This document shows, piece by piece, positions 10,820-38,136 of a stretch of 64,000 bases of DNA (positions within the stretch are counted from its first letter, which is position 1; each line of letters opens with the position of its first letter). The stretch is taken from contig OY997645.1 in NCBI GenBank assembly GCA_963921795.1, positions 30,775,963-30,839,962 of the forward strand. The letters are read 5' to 3'. The notes under the pieces were generated by a model that saw nothing but the letters and a program-made list of their open reading frames with translations, was not told the origin of the DNA and ran no database searches. Source of the stretch: Nannobrachium achirus (Eukaryota > Chordata > Actinopteri > Myctophiformes > Myctophidae). The translations under genes were made by a program, and so were the position numbers.

Positions 10820-11187
10820 CAGTGGTTCCCAAACTTTTTTGCTCAAGACCCAAAAGAGAAATCAAACGTTTGCACGGGACCCAAACTGGTGAAAACAGCA
10901 GATCTACAAGCACACATCGTGTCGCTTCACGCCACGTTGTGAGCTTGTAGATCAGCTATTTTCACTACTTCTTAAACATTTATTTCTAATTTATGGAATG
11001 TCTTAGTTTTTTATTTTATTTATTAATGATATTACTTAGAAAAATCATTGCATTTTTGGTAATATGTTTTAAAAATGTTTGAAATGATAATAATTAGAAA
11101 CAAAATATAGGAAACAAAATTAAGGGACCCATAAAAATGTGTCTGCGACCCACAAATGGGTCCCGAACCAATGCTTGGGAACCAGTG
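10820..11187. mobile_element. hAT-like MITE, CAGTGGTTCCCAA subtype
   Basis: Termini CAGTGGTTCCCAAAC and GCTTGGGAACCAGTG. Exact 8-bp duplication CTCCAGAT (10,812-10,819 and 11,188-11,195). The interior differs from the 10,291 copy (AAAAGAGAAATC, CGACCCACAAATGGGTC) but holds the same kind of central hairpin, GATCTACAAGC...ACGTTGTGAGCTTGTAGATC. The copy at 14,735-14,988 is this subtype in the opposite orientation. Confidence 0.92.
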
Positions 11188-12059
11188 CTCCAGATGTTGT
11201 ATACATATGCAAAGAGAGTAGTGACAGAGAAGCAACAACAGAGTCCCAGCCCCGCCTCACTTCTATTCCTCCAGGCTATTACCATTTTAGAGGTCCCACC
11301 ATCTGTATCTAAAGGTTAATGTCCAAACCATTAGAGAGAATCAGAGCACGCACTTATCCTTGTTGTTTTAATTAAATTAGAGAGAACCCTTATATAACAG
11401 GGGGAGATTTATCTAACTATACAATTACTCCAACCATAACCATAATGGAGAGACACCTTGCAGCTCATCTTATTTCATCCCTAATATTTTAAAGTAGGTC
11501 ATTTCGACACACATAGCTAGCTAGTCATGGTCTTGTCCGTTTAACTCCATGGGAAGTAATGATTCGATTACTTGGCTGGGAAAATTGCCACTCCTTTCCT
11601 TGGTTTAGGGGAAGACATGTCACTTCCCTTTGGGTCATGCAGAATGCATCTGTAGATCTGCTTTTGTCAGCATGTAACACTGTTGTACAATGAAATAAAA
11701 TGATAGGGTAAGTGATTTTCTTTGGTTAAAATAAGTGTTAAATATATAGCTCTATATTGTGATAGTACTCATTGCACAATAACAGGAGTCTCCATGTCTC
11801 TCCAGCAGCTCTTTATTAAACAGAAAGTGCATTTTTGGGTCAGGATACCAATTGTATCCAATCAGGATAGAGAACAGAGTCAGCACACTATATAGCAATG
11901 ATTACAACCAGAATATAGTGCTTCAACCTTGTAACAAAAAACACATTTAGTTTTAACCCAAAAATATCACTTACCCTGTAACCTTTAAGCAATTGTTTTC
12001 CTTGACTAATCTGTAGCATGTTACCCACCACCCTGGACCCGCCCCAATTTGCTTACCAG
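11188..12059. other. No gene seen
   Basis: Non-coding; no exon-like frame, RNA gene or transposon end recognised. Confidence 0.5.
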
Positions 12060-12265
12060 TAAAACAAAGATCCACGGATGATGTCATAGCCACAACACTT
12101 GACACCACCCTCACCCACCTGGAGAAGAGGAACTCTTATATGAGGATGCTGTTCATACACAGTTCAGTATTCATCACCATGACTCCACACCAAGCTCCGG
12201 GACCTGGGAATCAACGTCAGCAGCCTGTGCAGCTGGATCATGATCCTCCAGTCAAGTTGACACCA
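12060..12265 (+). mobile_element. LINE reverse-transcriptase fragment
   Basis: Translates, with one frame disturbance, to a segment containing LTHLEKRNSYMRMLFIHSSVF and then, in another frame, a stretch rich in Leu/Trp (LCSWIM-like). This resembles the RT region of fish non-LTR elements just before the first catalytic motif; the usual D in 'LFID' is replaced by H. Broken and non-functional. Likely the same broad family as the copies at 105-815 and 33,950-34,412, though it covers a different part of the protein. Confidence 0.65.
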
Positions 12266-12429
12266 GCTGGTGGGGATGGGATGGGCTCCAATGTCGAGGA
12301 GCTTCAACCCAATGATTTTACTCTCTTATAATGGGGTGTAACAATAAAGTATATGGAATATTGAAATTGTGTCTAAACTAAATTGACTGAAGAGACAATT
12401 TTCAGAGAAAACATATTTTTTAAAGAGAT

Positions 12430-12640
12430 TATTAGGGTGGGGGCAGTGTTTCAGGAGGTACTGTTGCCATCTGCTAACCGTCTCGGTGGGCTAACCCTGG
12501 CTCCATGCTTAAGTGTCCTTGAGCAAGACACTGAACCCCTGAGCAGGATGGTGCCCGGCATGATTGTCTCCACCATAATGTGTGAATGTGTGTATGAATA
12601 TGTGAATGTATTTACCATACTGTACCATTATGAAGGGACT
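12430..12640. repeat. SINE-like dispersed repeat
   Basis: Contains AGTGTCCTTGAGCAAGACAC, TGAACCCCTGAG and a TGTGTGAATGTG tail, a core and tail order I recognise from very common teleost tRNA-derived SINE-like repeats. The promoter boxes are degraded. No target duplication read. Confidence 0.5.
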
Positions 12641-12679
12641 AATTGGAAGGTTAGTCCAAATGTACTTCTGATTTATTCC

Positions 12680-13978
12680 CTTGTTTGTGATCATATTTGC
12701 AGACAGACTGGTGTTTGAAAATGCAGTCATAATGTACATTTCCATACACCAAGCTTTTTGCAAAAACCTTAGTGGCATTATGGAAAGTTACTTTCAAGGC
12801 CCAAAAAGGTAAAGGACCATCATTGAAAATGGTGATTAGGTACCCTCTAGTGGAGAGTAAAAAAACATCACCTTTCATGGACCAGCACTTTTTTCTTTTC
12901 TTTCTTTTTTGTACTTATGGTTTCATGCAGTTAGTCTATATTCCTCCTTTAAGAATAGTTGAATAAATGGTCTGCCACCGCTGAATTTCAATTACTTTCC
13001 ATTCAATTACCGAAAGGAATCAAAACCAACATAATTCCTCTAATAGGAAACATCTAATTTGTAATATTTGCACTTGTGAAATGTGTGAGGTGGGATAGTC
13101 TGAATATTGATATTATGGAGTTAGGTAGTGTATATTGCAGGTGAAAGTCTATTGATGAATAGAATAGATATGAATAGACATAACTTATTCCATCCATAAC
13201 CTGCCAGCTTTAATAATTATAATGCATGCAGACATGAACGGAAACAACTGCAACCATTCATTCTTGACAAATATACAATGTCTCTCTCATAACAGTTAAT
13301 TGCCACAATAATATAATTATACATTATTGCACATAATGTTTAATATAATGAAAATACCCCTGAGTTATCTTAAAAGTCAGAATGTGCTCATCTCAGACTT
13401 GGATACATCGGTTCAAGTTCAAGTCAAGTCAAATGAGCAGACCAAATATGCAGAATCTCTGCAAATAAATAAACAAACGTACCCACTTTCTTCTTGACAT
13501 ATGGTTATATGTTTTTTTGGTTTGTACAACTTTGTGCCTTATGTGAGGTACAGAATATTGGGTAATGGCCCACAAAAGCTTTCACCTAGAATTTAATTAT
13601 ACAACATGCAACAACTAAACAAAGAAAATGTACAGTAACATTCAAGTGAGCAAGCGCTGGGTTCAACAAAAGTCTATACTGTCCTTCAAAACAGCAAAGC
13701 AAATCTATGACTTTTAGTCAGTAGCCTAGTTGATAAGCTAATGGTAGTCTGCTGTCTGCTTCACCTGTGCTCATGGTTCATACACAGAAGTGCAGGCTTT
13801 TTCTATTACATATACAAGAGAAAAACATGAGCACCTGAAATACTCCTGAAATACTCACACACAGACAAGCCAACTTAGTTTTAGATGAAAGCAGTCATTT
13901 AGATTATGTAGCCATATTTTCTCTCCTTGGCTATCTTGTCTGAATTTGTAATGTAATGTCTGTCTTTCTTTCTTTTTT

Positions 13979-14026
<48 letters not shown>

Positions 14027-14030
14027 TTCT
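12680..14030. other. No gene seen; (TTTC)n array at 13,962-14,030
   Basis: Non-coding DNA downstream of the ZP gene on the minus strand. It ends in a 69-bp pyrimidine (TTTC)n microsatellite about 210 bp past that gene's stop codon, so the array may lie in its 3' UTR. No clear minus-strand AATAAA placed. Confidence 0.5.
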
Positions 14031-14241
14031 TATTTTTCTATATCAGGTATTTCATAAGTGGAATATTCAAACTTCATGTTCAAGCGGTGAAAAGGTTTGG
14101 CTTTCCAAAAATGAGAACCAATGAAAACAACAAAAAATGAGAGAGAGAAAAAAACTAAACAAAACATACATTCATACCTCCACCAGTATGGGAATGTGGC
14201 CCTGTCAAAACTCATCATGATATTTCACATGTTAATTAATG

Positions 14242-20039
<5,798 letters not shown>

Positions 20040-20064
20040 CTCACCGAAATGGCCTCTGTGAAAT

Positions 20065-20320
20065 GCTGAGGCAAAGATAAAAACAAGCATGCAAGTGGAA
20101 GATGAAAATCCAAAACAGTGTACAGCAAAACATCTGTAGATCCAGTGAGGTGCGTAGATGCTGAAGGTCCAAAGCAAGCTGTATAATCCGATGTTGTCAA
20201 ACAATGAAAGTCTGCTATTAGTCTTATACTGTGTATGATACCTCAGTCAGGTGGGTTGTATCTTACCTCTTCAGTCTCTCAGTTCTGTTGAGGTGTGACC
20301 GCAACGCTCCGTCTTATATA
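20065..20320 (-). promoter_or_regulatory. TATA promoter and spliced 5' leader of the ZPLD1-like gene
   Basis: On the minus strand TATATAAG occupies 20,320-20,313. About 25-30 bp downstream a start site near 20,288 is expected. The leader would end at donor AGAG/GTAAGA (exon end 20,267) and rejoin at acceptor CCTCAG/CATTTC (exon start 20,065), 26 nt before the ATG at 20,039. Donor and acceptor are both good matches, and the leader would be about 20-25 nt plus 26 nt. The start site itself is inferred from spacing only. Confidence 0.65.
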
Positions 20321-20324
20321 TGGC

Positions 20325-22586
20325 AAGCAGAACAGCTGTAAAGATGCAATGCTGTTTTAGGATTGGACGGAAACAAGGTCAATGCCACTTTGGTGGAGCT
20401 GCCCAGTTTGCTTAAACAATTCACTTTTGTGGTTGAGGCACCCTGGTACTTTCCTCGAGGCAAATGAGGAAACCCAACACAGTCACCTTCAAAGTTACAT
20501 GGCTAAACAATGTCAAAGTGGCTTTGTGACATTGTGTGCGAAATGAACTCCTTTACATGCTAATATGAAACTTAATAAAGTAAGAAAGTGTATGGTTCAT
20601 AGTCTACTGGGACTATGAGCACAATGAAAAAGGAGCTCCTGTTTCCCCATAGCTGTATAGGTTTAATGTGTCCTGCATGACCCTAATTTTGTATCAATTA
20701 GTGAAAAAGATCACATAGCATATTATAATTCAGCTGTTAGCGCAGCAAGATTTTTATTAATATAAAAATTAAAAAAAGTTTTAAGGACGTCTCTTGAGTC
20801 ATTTAAGGACCAATTAATTATACATGTGTATGTGTTGTGAATATACATAATACTTGTGAATAAACATAATAACAATAACAAGAAAATAATATATAAGTGT
20901 AATAATAATATGAGAATTGTTCAAGACCACTGGAAAAACAAAGTTTATACATTACAGAAGAGCACATGGGTCATGTTTTATACAGTATAATTCTGTGATA
21001 ATAATTATCACAGAATTGAAATTCTTGAAACATTAATACTAAATTTTTGGATATTTGTGTTAGTGAGTCAAAACACAAATTCCTATGTAAACAGATCATC
21101 CTCTATGTTCAAGTTGAGGGAAATGGGTGAAGGACATTGTAACCTGATCTTGTCAGGTGAGCCACCTGGGAAGGGAAGACATTTTCACTGATTAGGGTCA
21201 AATCAGAGTATCAGTGTTGCCCTTGCTCTTTTGTCAAAATGTATAAAACCATGAAGAGGATTACGGACACCGTATTTACATTGTCATAGTTATGACGTGT
21301 AGACTCAAAACAGACTGAGCCCTCCTGTCCTCTCACTTGATCATTTCTGAGTTTCTCAAACACTCCCCACATATCATATTTCAGGTCACTCAAAAGTACC
21401 TGCCTTCTTTTGGAACTTACAGTTGAACTTTGGTTGAATTATCAAGCCACTCCCCTACCCAATTCAATGATAATATAAAAGGCTGATGGTTTATTTTTCT
21501 GTTCAGGGAACAGTATAGCCAATAACACAGTATATTAAACAGATGCAAGTATTCGGGTAAAATAAATATTTTCTAAATTGTACAGTTGTGCGGGCTTGTC
21601 TGACATGTTTTATTTCATGGTCAGTTGAAATCAACACAACTATGTTTATTTAAGAAATGCAGCAACTGTTTAAAGTATATTTTATTGTTTGAATTTCATT
21701 CAAATAAAAATAAGGGATAGGTTTATATCATTTTGTATATCATATTGTTTCAGCTATGGCAGTTTGGAAAAGATAGGGTTTGGCATAGCAAATTGTTCAC
21801 AAAGGTAACCCTAACCCTATATGTATTTAAAATGACCCAAGCATTGTGACCCAGTCTTCATCATGGTCATTGTCAGCAGTAGCCTACTAGCTTAGTAAGC
21901 TTACACACCTGTATTGTGAGTTGAGTGGGAGGATGGTTCTCTATCAGTGTGCAAGCCTATTGGTTTAAAAAAACAAATAAGGAAATGATGCATCATAAGG
22001 GCAAGGAGCATAAGGGAAGGAAAGAGAGATGAGTGGAAGGGTGGGCAAACCTAACTGTCAAAAAGTAGATAGATCTAGCTACCATCTCAAGGCGTACATA
22101 ATCCTTTCCATGCGTAAACATGACAAATAAAGAAAGTGAACAGGGATGGTTGTAATACTATACCATACTAGTCCACAAAAGCACTTTAACTTCACCACTG
22201 TCTTAGTTGGTGTGGTCTCTGCACTTAAACCCTACAGTAGACCTCAGTCCCTCAGGGCTCTGTAGCCATTGGTCCACTCCTTTTTTCCCTCTACAAAATC
22301 TCATCTGCAAAAATAGTTAATCTACCTGTTAGCCTTTGTTTAGCTATAGCTGTGTTAGCATTGTGGTTTGAAATCAGCAGGGGTCACATTTTGTCTGAGA
22401 ATTTATTATCATTTAATTTAAGTTACATGATCTTACCTGGAAAAGTACTACAAAAATAGTGTTTTGGACAAATAATTTACTTTCTTACCTCAACGTTTTT
22501 GTTTGTCTGAATGCACCTGTGTGACAATCACCAAGTTGAATCAGGGAGGAAGTTGAAAGTATCATCACGACTCCTAGGCTACTATC

Positions 22587-22645
<59 letters not shown>

Positions 22646-24343
22646 GTTTGGACTAAACCATGGCCAGGTATGCTGTAGGTAGGCTATTAAACCCAATATT
22701 CGATCAAGTTCATCATTCCCTTAATTCTGTGTAAATCAGTATAAAATATTTGTTTTAAAAAATCTGACATCTTTTGTTTATTAACTCCACATCTGAAGCA
22801 AACTTTTTATGAAACAACACAAACTCTGTCAAGGCCTTTCATTACTCATTCATCAGTTTTAATATAATTCACATAAAGCAAAAGATAATTCAAGTCAAGA
22901 CTTCCATGATATAGCCGCTACACCTTACAGTATAATTTCACACTATTATTGTTCAGTATAATAGCAGATGTGAGTCACAGTCTCACAGAGCTCCAAGTGC
23001 GAAACAAGTCATCCTTCAATGGTCCTGGTTAAAATAAAAAAACATCTTACTGGATTATAATGTTTGTGTTTTAGTTTATGTAAAATATTCTTCATTTAAT
23101 GGTGTCACAGTACTCAAAAGAATGTATTTGTTCAATGTAACAGATCCTGTTCCAAACAACAGATTGCAAGTATACTGAGGTATTCAATAGTACTTTCTAT
23201 GAGGACCTACAGTAGGCCAGCTTTAACAAAGACGATAACACGTCACTTTAAAATAGAAAATCACCTACACACCTACCATGGCAGTGCCCGACTGGCATGA
23301 TGTGACAGGAGTCACAGGACATGGGTAACAGGTAGGTCTACAATGCCAAACTAGAAAGATGCAATTGGAAATTGCAAGTGTGGTTGCTGTGACACGAGTC
23401 ACACTTAAATATCTCTGTATCTGTCAGTCCATGTCCCTATTTGAGCGTGTGTGCTAAACCATTCAGTCCTTGTCCCTTTTATGCCCATATATGGCAATCC
23501 CTGATGTCATTAATATTAATATTTTGGAATGCCCAATTGCCCATACATGAACATATTGTGTCAGTCTCATGTGGTCTATGATGTCAGACATCTATGATGT
23601 CAGTCATCCCCATATTTGGGAAAAGTATATTTTTTAATTGTGTGTGTCTCTCTCTCCATATAAGGAGCTGACTATCATCACCTGGATCTCCATATATGAA
23701 GATCACGACACTGACCTTATCAAACCCTTGATAGCCATACATGGAGACGACTGGATCATCACTTAGATCTCCATACAATGAGCTGGCCTACATCTGACAT
23801 CACGAACTGCAGATATGGATATAGCTCCATACTGTATATGTATATGGATATGGATATATATAAGTCAATGGGAAAAGTTTATTCACGAATACATTAATAT
23901 CAATTAAACTACAACTTTTCTCTACAGAAAATGATTCCCCAGACTCCCGATGAAGCTGGTCGATTTGAAATATGGCGCAAGTATGTGGCGTAAAACATGT
24001 GGGAGGAGTAGCGTGCCAAACTTTTGGTCACTCTTGAATAATAACGTCGGACAAGTACTATAGTGTGTTGCCCTGTTAGGGCAACCACTAATGAATGCAG
24101 AATACAAACGTACTGTAACACACACATACATCCCTTTCACTGGTTATGCGTACTTGAAGTAACCTACTTGAAGGACACATGCAAACAAACACCTAATAAA
24201 AGCAAGCATACATTTATAAAAACGTTGTTTACAATGTTTAAAAAATGCAATAGATATAGTATAATGAGTAAAAAGTAAAAAATAAAACAGAGTATTTACA
24301 AAAGTCAATACACATGGTGAATACCACTCATGTAAATAGACAG
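20325..24343. other. Intergenic region between the two ZP genes
   Basis: No gene seen. Contains a perfect short palindrome at 20,989-21,017 (arms AATTCTGTGATAAT), a (TG)n array at 22,588-22,642 and the CArG cluster at 23,485-23,665. A possible minus-strand AATAAA for zpld1 lies at 24,344-24,349. Confidence 0.6.
23485..23665. promoter_or_regulatory. Cluster of three perfect CArG boxes
   Basis: CCATATATGG (23,485-23,494), CCATATTTGG (23,610-23,619) and CCATATAAGG (23,656-23,665) each fit CC(A/T)6GG, the serum response factor site. A near match, CCATACATGG, follows at about 23,734. The cluster is about 3.2 kb upstream of the ZPLD1-like TATA box and 1.3 kb past the zpld1 stop. Binding and target gene are inference. 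The surrounding ATCTCCATA repeats could mean it arose from a decayed tandem repeat. Confidence 0.45.
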
Positions 24344-24349
24344 TTTATT
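24344..24349 (-). other. Candidate zpld1 polyadenylation signal
   Basis: AATAAA on the minus strand, about 590 nt beyond the zpld1 stop codon and just outside the palindromic element. No transcript evidence; chosen as the first clear hexamer past the element. Confidence 0.35.
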
Positions 24350-24386
24350 ACATGCATGGCACATGTAAACACACAGAACTCATTTA

Positions 24387-24928
24387 GGCCAGTCAATCTG
24401 AGGTTTGACCCAAAAGAAATTGCAATAGTAATGGTTCAAGGTTTTTTTATGATCCTTAGGGTCATCCCAAAAAGATGTTAAAGGTTTCCCATCATATTCT
24501 TAGTGGATCAAGGTAAATTCAGGGGGTTCAAGTTTGGGTCCCTTCTCTTACTATTCAGGAAAAATATACCCCACAAAAAAAATCTTCTTTAAGTAGCATG
24601 TGAGGGGTCTAACTAGGGGGTTTTCATGATTCTGAATCCATTGCAAGCATTTGTTTTGCACGAAAAACATTCCTCGGGGTAAAAATGGACCCCACAAAAG
24701 ACCCCTCACATACTAATTAAAGAAGATTTTTGGGGGGTATTTTTCCTGTATATTAAAAGGGACCCAAACTTGAACGATTGAACCCCCTGAATTTACCTTG
24801 ATCCACTAAGAATATAATGGGAAACTTTTAACATGTTTTTTTGGATGACCCTAAGGACCATAAAAAACCCTGAATGATTACTAATATTCTTTTGGGTCAG
24901 GCTCCTTTTTAGCTTAGATTGACTGGCC
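24387..24928. mobile_element. 542-bp palindromic MITE at the zpld1 stop codon
   Basis: Ends GGCCAGTCAATCT and AGATTGACTGGCC, each flanked by TA (24,385-24,386 and 24,929-24,930), as in Tc1/mariner-type insertion. The arms (about 210 bp) pair with moderate divergence: TTTTTATGATCCTTAGGGTC / GACCCTAAGGACCATAAAAA, GGATCAAGGTAAATTCAGGG / its complement, AAAAATCTTCTTTAAGTAG / TTAAAGAAGATTTTT. The right end lies 9 bp past the zpld1 stop codon, so the element forms most of the predicted 3' UTR. No coding capacity. Confidence 0.88.
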
Positions 24929-24937
24929 TAATTCTGT

Positions 24938-31917
<6,980 letters not shown>

Positions 31918-31950
31918 TTCAGCACTTGTGAGAGGCTTACTTACTGTCAT

Positions 31951-33949
<1,999 letters not shown>

Positions 33950-34412
33950 GTGGTACAGTTCACATATCAGGATGTGACACAGCCTGTCAGGACACTTTTG
34001 ATGGAGCTGTTGTAGAAGAGCCTGCGGATGCTAACTTCTTCAGAAGACGGATCCAGTACAGCCACTGTTGAGCATTTTTTACCGCTTGTGTATGTGGCCC
34101 ACTCTGACGCTTTCCACAGCAATGCCATCAATGAAGATACTGTAGGTGTGTGCTCTCTCCTCTGCCTCCTGCAGTCCACGATCATCTCCTTGGCTTCGTT
34201 GATATTGAGAGTGAGGTTGTTCTCCTCTCCTGGCACCAGAGTGCAAGTGAATTGATCTCGTCACTTGGACTTGTCATTGCTTATTATCACTGTTGTGTTG
34301 TCAGCATATTTGACTATGACATTGGAGCTGTGCATTGCTGTGAAGTCTGGTGTACAGCGAGTAGAGGAGAGGGCTCAGCATGCAACCCTGGGGGGCTCCT
34401 GTGCTAAGAGTC
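33950..34412 (-). mobile_element. LINE reverse-transcriptase relic
   Basis: Read on the minus strand: AGCACAGGAGCCCCCCAGGG (the TGAPQG motif region), then the segment with CAGCTCCAATGTCATAGTC and TATGCTGACAACACAACAGT (YADNTT in place of YADDTT), then NLTLNINEAKEMIVDCRRQR and downstream RT residues. Frames shift at least once. The second catalytic Asp of the DD pair reads as Asn, so it is inactive as well as truncated. Same family as 105-815. Confidence 0.85.
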
Positions 34413-35629
34413 AGGGGGTCTGATTTAAAATAACTTCCTGAAGAGATTGATTTTCAACAATTTCATTGGCTGAAGAGATGGTTCCCCATTGGAAGGAAAT
34501 ACAAGCCATTGAGCTCCTTGAGGAAGGCAATCTCAGATATCGCTCCTCAGTAATTGTGTATCCCTGCAAACAGCAAACAAAACAACTGATCTCGTTCAGT
34601 GAATGAAACTAAGATCTTGTTCTCTGAATGAAGGAGGCGGTCTCTCACTCAGTGACTGTGTATTCATTCGAACGAAGGAACGAAGGAACGAACGAAGGAA
34701 CGAACGTGCCTGTTTTTGTGCATTGAACGATGAATATGGCCACACCTGTGAGTAGACAATGACATGTTTGGTCATGGTGGTATGGTTGTTTAAACCACAT
34801 GAACCCTAGCATCCCTATTCTGAGGCAAACATTTGGAGCTTGAGATTTAGTGTAGATAGAAAAAGGGAGCAGAGCCCTGGGGGACCCTGGTCAACTAAGT
34901 ATGTAGGTAGAGTTTAAAAGAAAAGGCCAAAGAGCTGTGTAGAAATACATTTTGAGTGAAAGACCCAAAGAAGAGCAAACTGTTTAATTTTACTTTTTTT
35001 TTACTAGAATTTCTAAAGCTGCAATACTTTCAGTATTTCTCAGCTACACAAGTTTCACTTTTACAGGAAACTATATAAATGTTTGTAGCACTGTTTTTAG
35101 TCTTGTGTGTGGGCTCTTTAATACACCTACAGTTATATCTGTGTACAGCATGTGCATAATCATGAACACATATGCACTTGTTTGTTTGTTTTCTTTGACC
35201 TGATTATTAAATTGTTTTGTTCATCGCGATTGATATGGGGTGTCTTCAACAAACACGCTTTTATGCGTCACTGCATTATAAGGAGTCTTCCAGGCCTCAC
35301 GTGTCACCTGCTCTAGATGGAACTTAATGGTCACAGCTAGTGACAAAGCCCTGAGTAAACAACAGGCTGAGCAGCCTGCTATTCATCACACACATCTAGT
35401 CCTCTGATGAGGCAGGGCTGGCTGAAACCAATATGAAGACAAGTGCCATTCAGTGCAAACAGGATCAAATGGCCATGTACACAAGAAATGAATACATATA
35501 TAGTCAAACCTGTTACCAACAAGCTTATTTTACAAATCCCACCAGTAAATGACCTACTTGTCCAATTCATAGTGGTTCCACTTCTTTACTGTCTTTCAGT
35601 CACATTATTTAGGAACTGCTCAGTCTCAG

Positions 35630-35698
<69 letters not shown>

Positions 35699-35876
35699 AC
35701 CAATATTGACTGTGAATAAGCTCATGATGTGTTGATTCTGTACAGTCTGGACTTGGATTTACACACTGATACATGTTGTTTTCAAGCATGTTGGGACATC
35801 AGAAGCAACTGAAAATATTTGGGTCTCTTGTAATGTATTTTATAAAATGTGGACTCAAATAAAGAAATTGAAATTG

Positions 35877-35925
<49 letters not shown>

Positions 35926-38049
35926 TGCCGTGCGTGCGTGCGTGCGTGTGTGTGTGTGTGTGTGTGTGGACAGGGAATTACTACTTTGTGGGGACCTCAT
36001 GTCCCCATGTGCAAAGATAGTACAATCGGAGGAAAAAAACCTGTGTGTGCGAGCATGTGTGTGCGTGCGCACCGTAAACTGTGATTTTTTTATGTTAAGT
36101 ATCCATTGCTCAATTTACCTCTGCTAATGTTGCATGAATATGAAAACCAAAGAAGCAAGAGCAGTTGGAAAGGTAAAATACTTAATGAGGAATAATTTTG
36201 TAAGTACACTTGTGTGAAACAACACTTTCACTAGCAACTTAGATAAACCTCAGCCAACTTAATAATTCTTTGTCCCCATATATTAAATCAATCTCTATGA
36301 TTCATAAAGAAATTCTAAACACAATTCTCCTTAATGGCCATCCCTTCAGTTGCCCTACTGTTGGTAGGGCTGGGTGATATGCCCAAAATATCAAGTTACA
36401 ATATTGTTTTGACTTGTGATGGTATATATCTTTAAATGTTTGAATCTATATGTTTTTACTTGTGATATAGGCCTATATTTCTTTATATATTTATCTTGGG
36501 ATACAAATTACAATTGGCATGGTAATATTTAATTTAAAGTGACTTATTTTTTTTCTTTTTACACAGCTGCAAAGACAGTATAAAACAGTATAAAACAGTA
36601 TAAAAATCTAAACTTGCATTGTTTGGTTTCGGAATGTATACGATGATGGTATACCTTCTGACACTACCTGTTGGTTTATGTTCATATACAGTCAAATCTA
36701 TGTGCATAATGAATCTATCAATTTGTAACTCTGAGAGTGTAACCATATTATAATGTAACCATACGGTTCGATTTGTCAAGGTCAGGGTTAAATTAATACT
36801 GATGATTTTACAGTGGCAACTTCCATGAGTCATGACGGCCACACGCACTTTAGTTAGATCTTCCCCCAGATAGTAGGCTACTGTCGCCATCTGATCAAAC
36901 TTAAGCGACCGGTCCCAACAGACATGCAAATAATGCAATCTATGCTTCATCGCAAAACCCGTGAGAGTGCGAGTGTAGTTTGATACTCCGGGGTTAATAT
37001 GGCAGGAAAGTCAAACCCTTCATCAAAGGCTGTGCTGTGATTTGATCTCCACTGAGTAATGTTTTCAAAGGCTATAGAACTCTTACACTATTGCATTAGG
37101 GAAAAGTACTTCTCTTTTTTTATAGTTTTTAAGCTTCATTTATTTCAAATAATTTTAAAGAAACAGTGTTCGAATATTTACATAGGCCTATTAAGAAGAA
37201 GCCATTTTTCTATTGTACTGTAAAAACGAAAATATGTTTGCCGAGGTTTGTTGACCTATTGTCTTGTAAGAAACCTGCTAAAATTCCCAGGTGAGACGAG
37301 AAAACAATGGGGTGACTTATTCTTTATGTGTGTAACCTCACCCTTTATAAAGAATAAGGTATAGTACCTGACACAAAGGCATGTGCCTTTTCAATACCAT
37401 GACCTTGTTGAGAATATAACTAAAAATAAACTCTCTGTTTTTTACTTTCTTGAATGATTCAATACATCATTGTGAACATTTCTGACTGCACATGTAAGTT
37501 ATGAATGATGGATAAATGGTGATGAGTACCTGTATTTGAAGGGGGGAGATCTTTTATTATTTAATGGCCTGAATGAATCATAGTCATGGTGAGCTATTGT
37601 GATGCACTAGTATGTTTCTACACAACATTTGATCACATCTGTAGCTGATGCTGCCATGTTGAAAATGATAAGAAATGATAGACAAAAGGACCCCAATGTA
37701 AACAAGCCATTGTGCTTTCTTGGGTTTAAATAGTTGACCGTGTATCTGAACTGTACTTTTCCTATGCAAACTTCTAATAAAGTATTCAATCAATCAATCA
37801 AAGATTAGATTAGATTATATTAGGTATACTGTGGCATTTTTCTTGGGCTGAGATAGAATTCCATTGCACAGTAGAAGAGCTTGATAATGTTATGGCACGG
37901 TGCTGCCCCCATGTGCTGTCAGTGTCTTAGTACATGACAGGAAATAGTTGCAGCAGATGTTCCCATGAACTTAATTTCCTTATAAGGCTTGGTGTTGTAA
38001 ATGGTTTGAGAGCACAAAGGCCCAAAAATGTACGGCTACCCAAGAAAAG

Positions 38050-38136
<87 letters not shown>

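Noticed and set aside
20989..21017. Perfect short palindrome as a possible regulatory RNA or operator
   Set aside because: 29 bp, AT-rich and isolated; such palindromes are expected by chance in this composition, and it is too short for a microRNA precursor.
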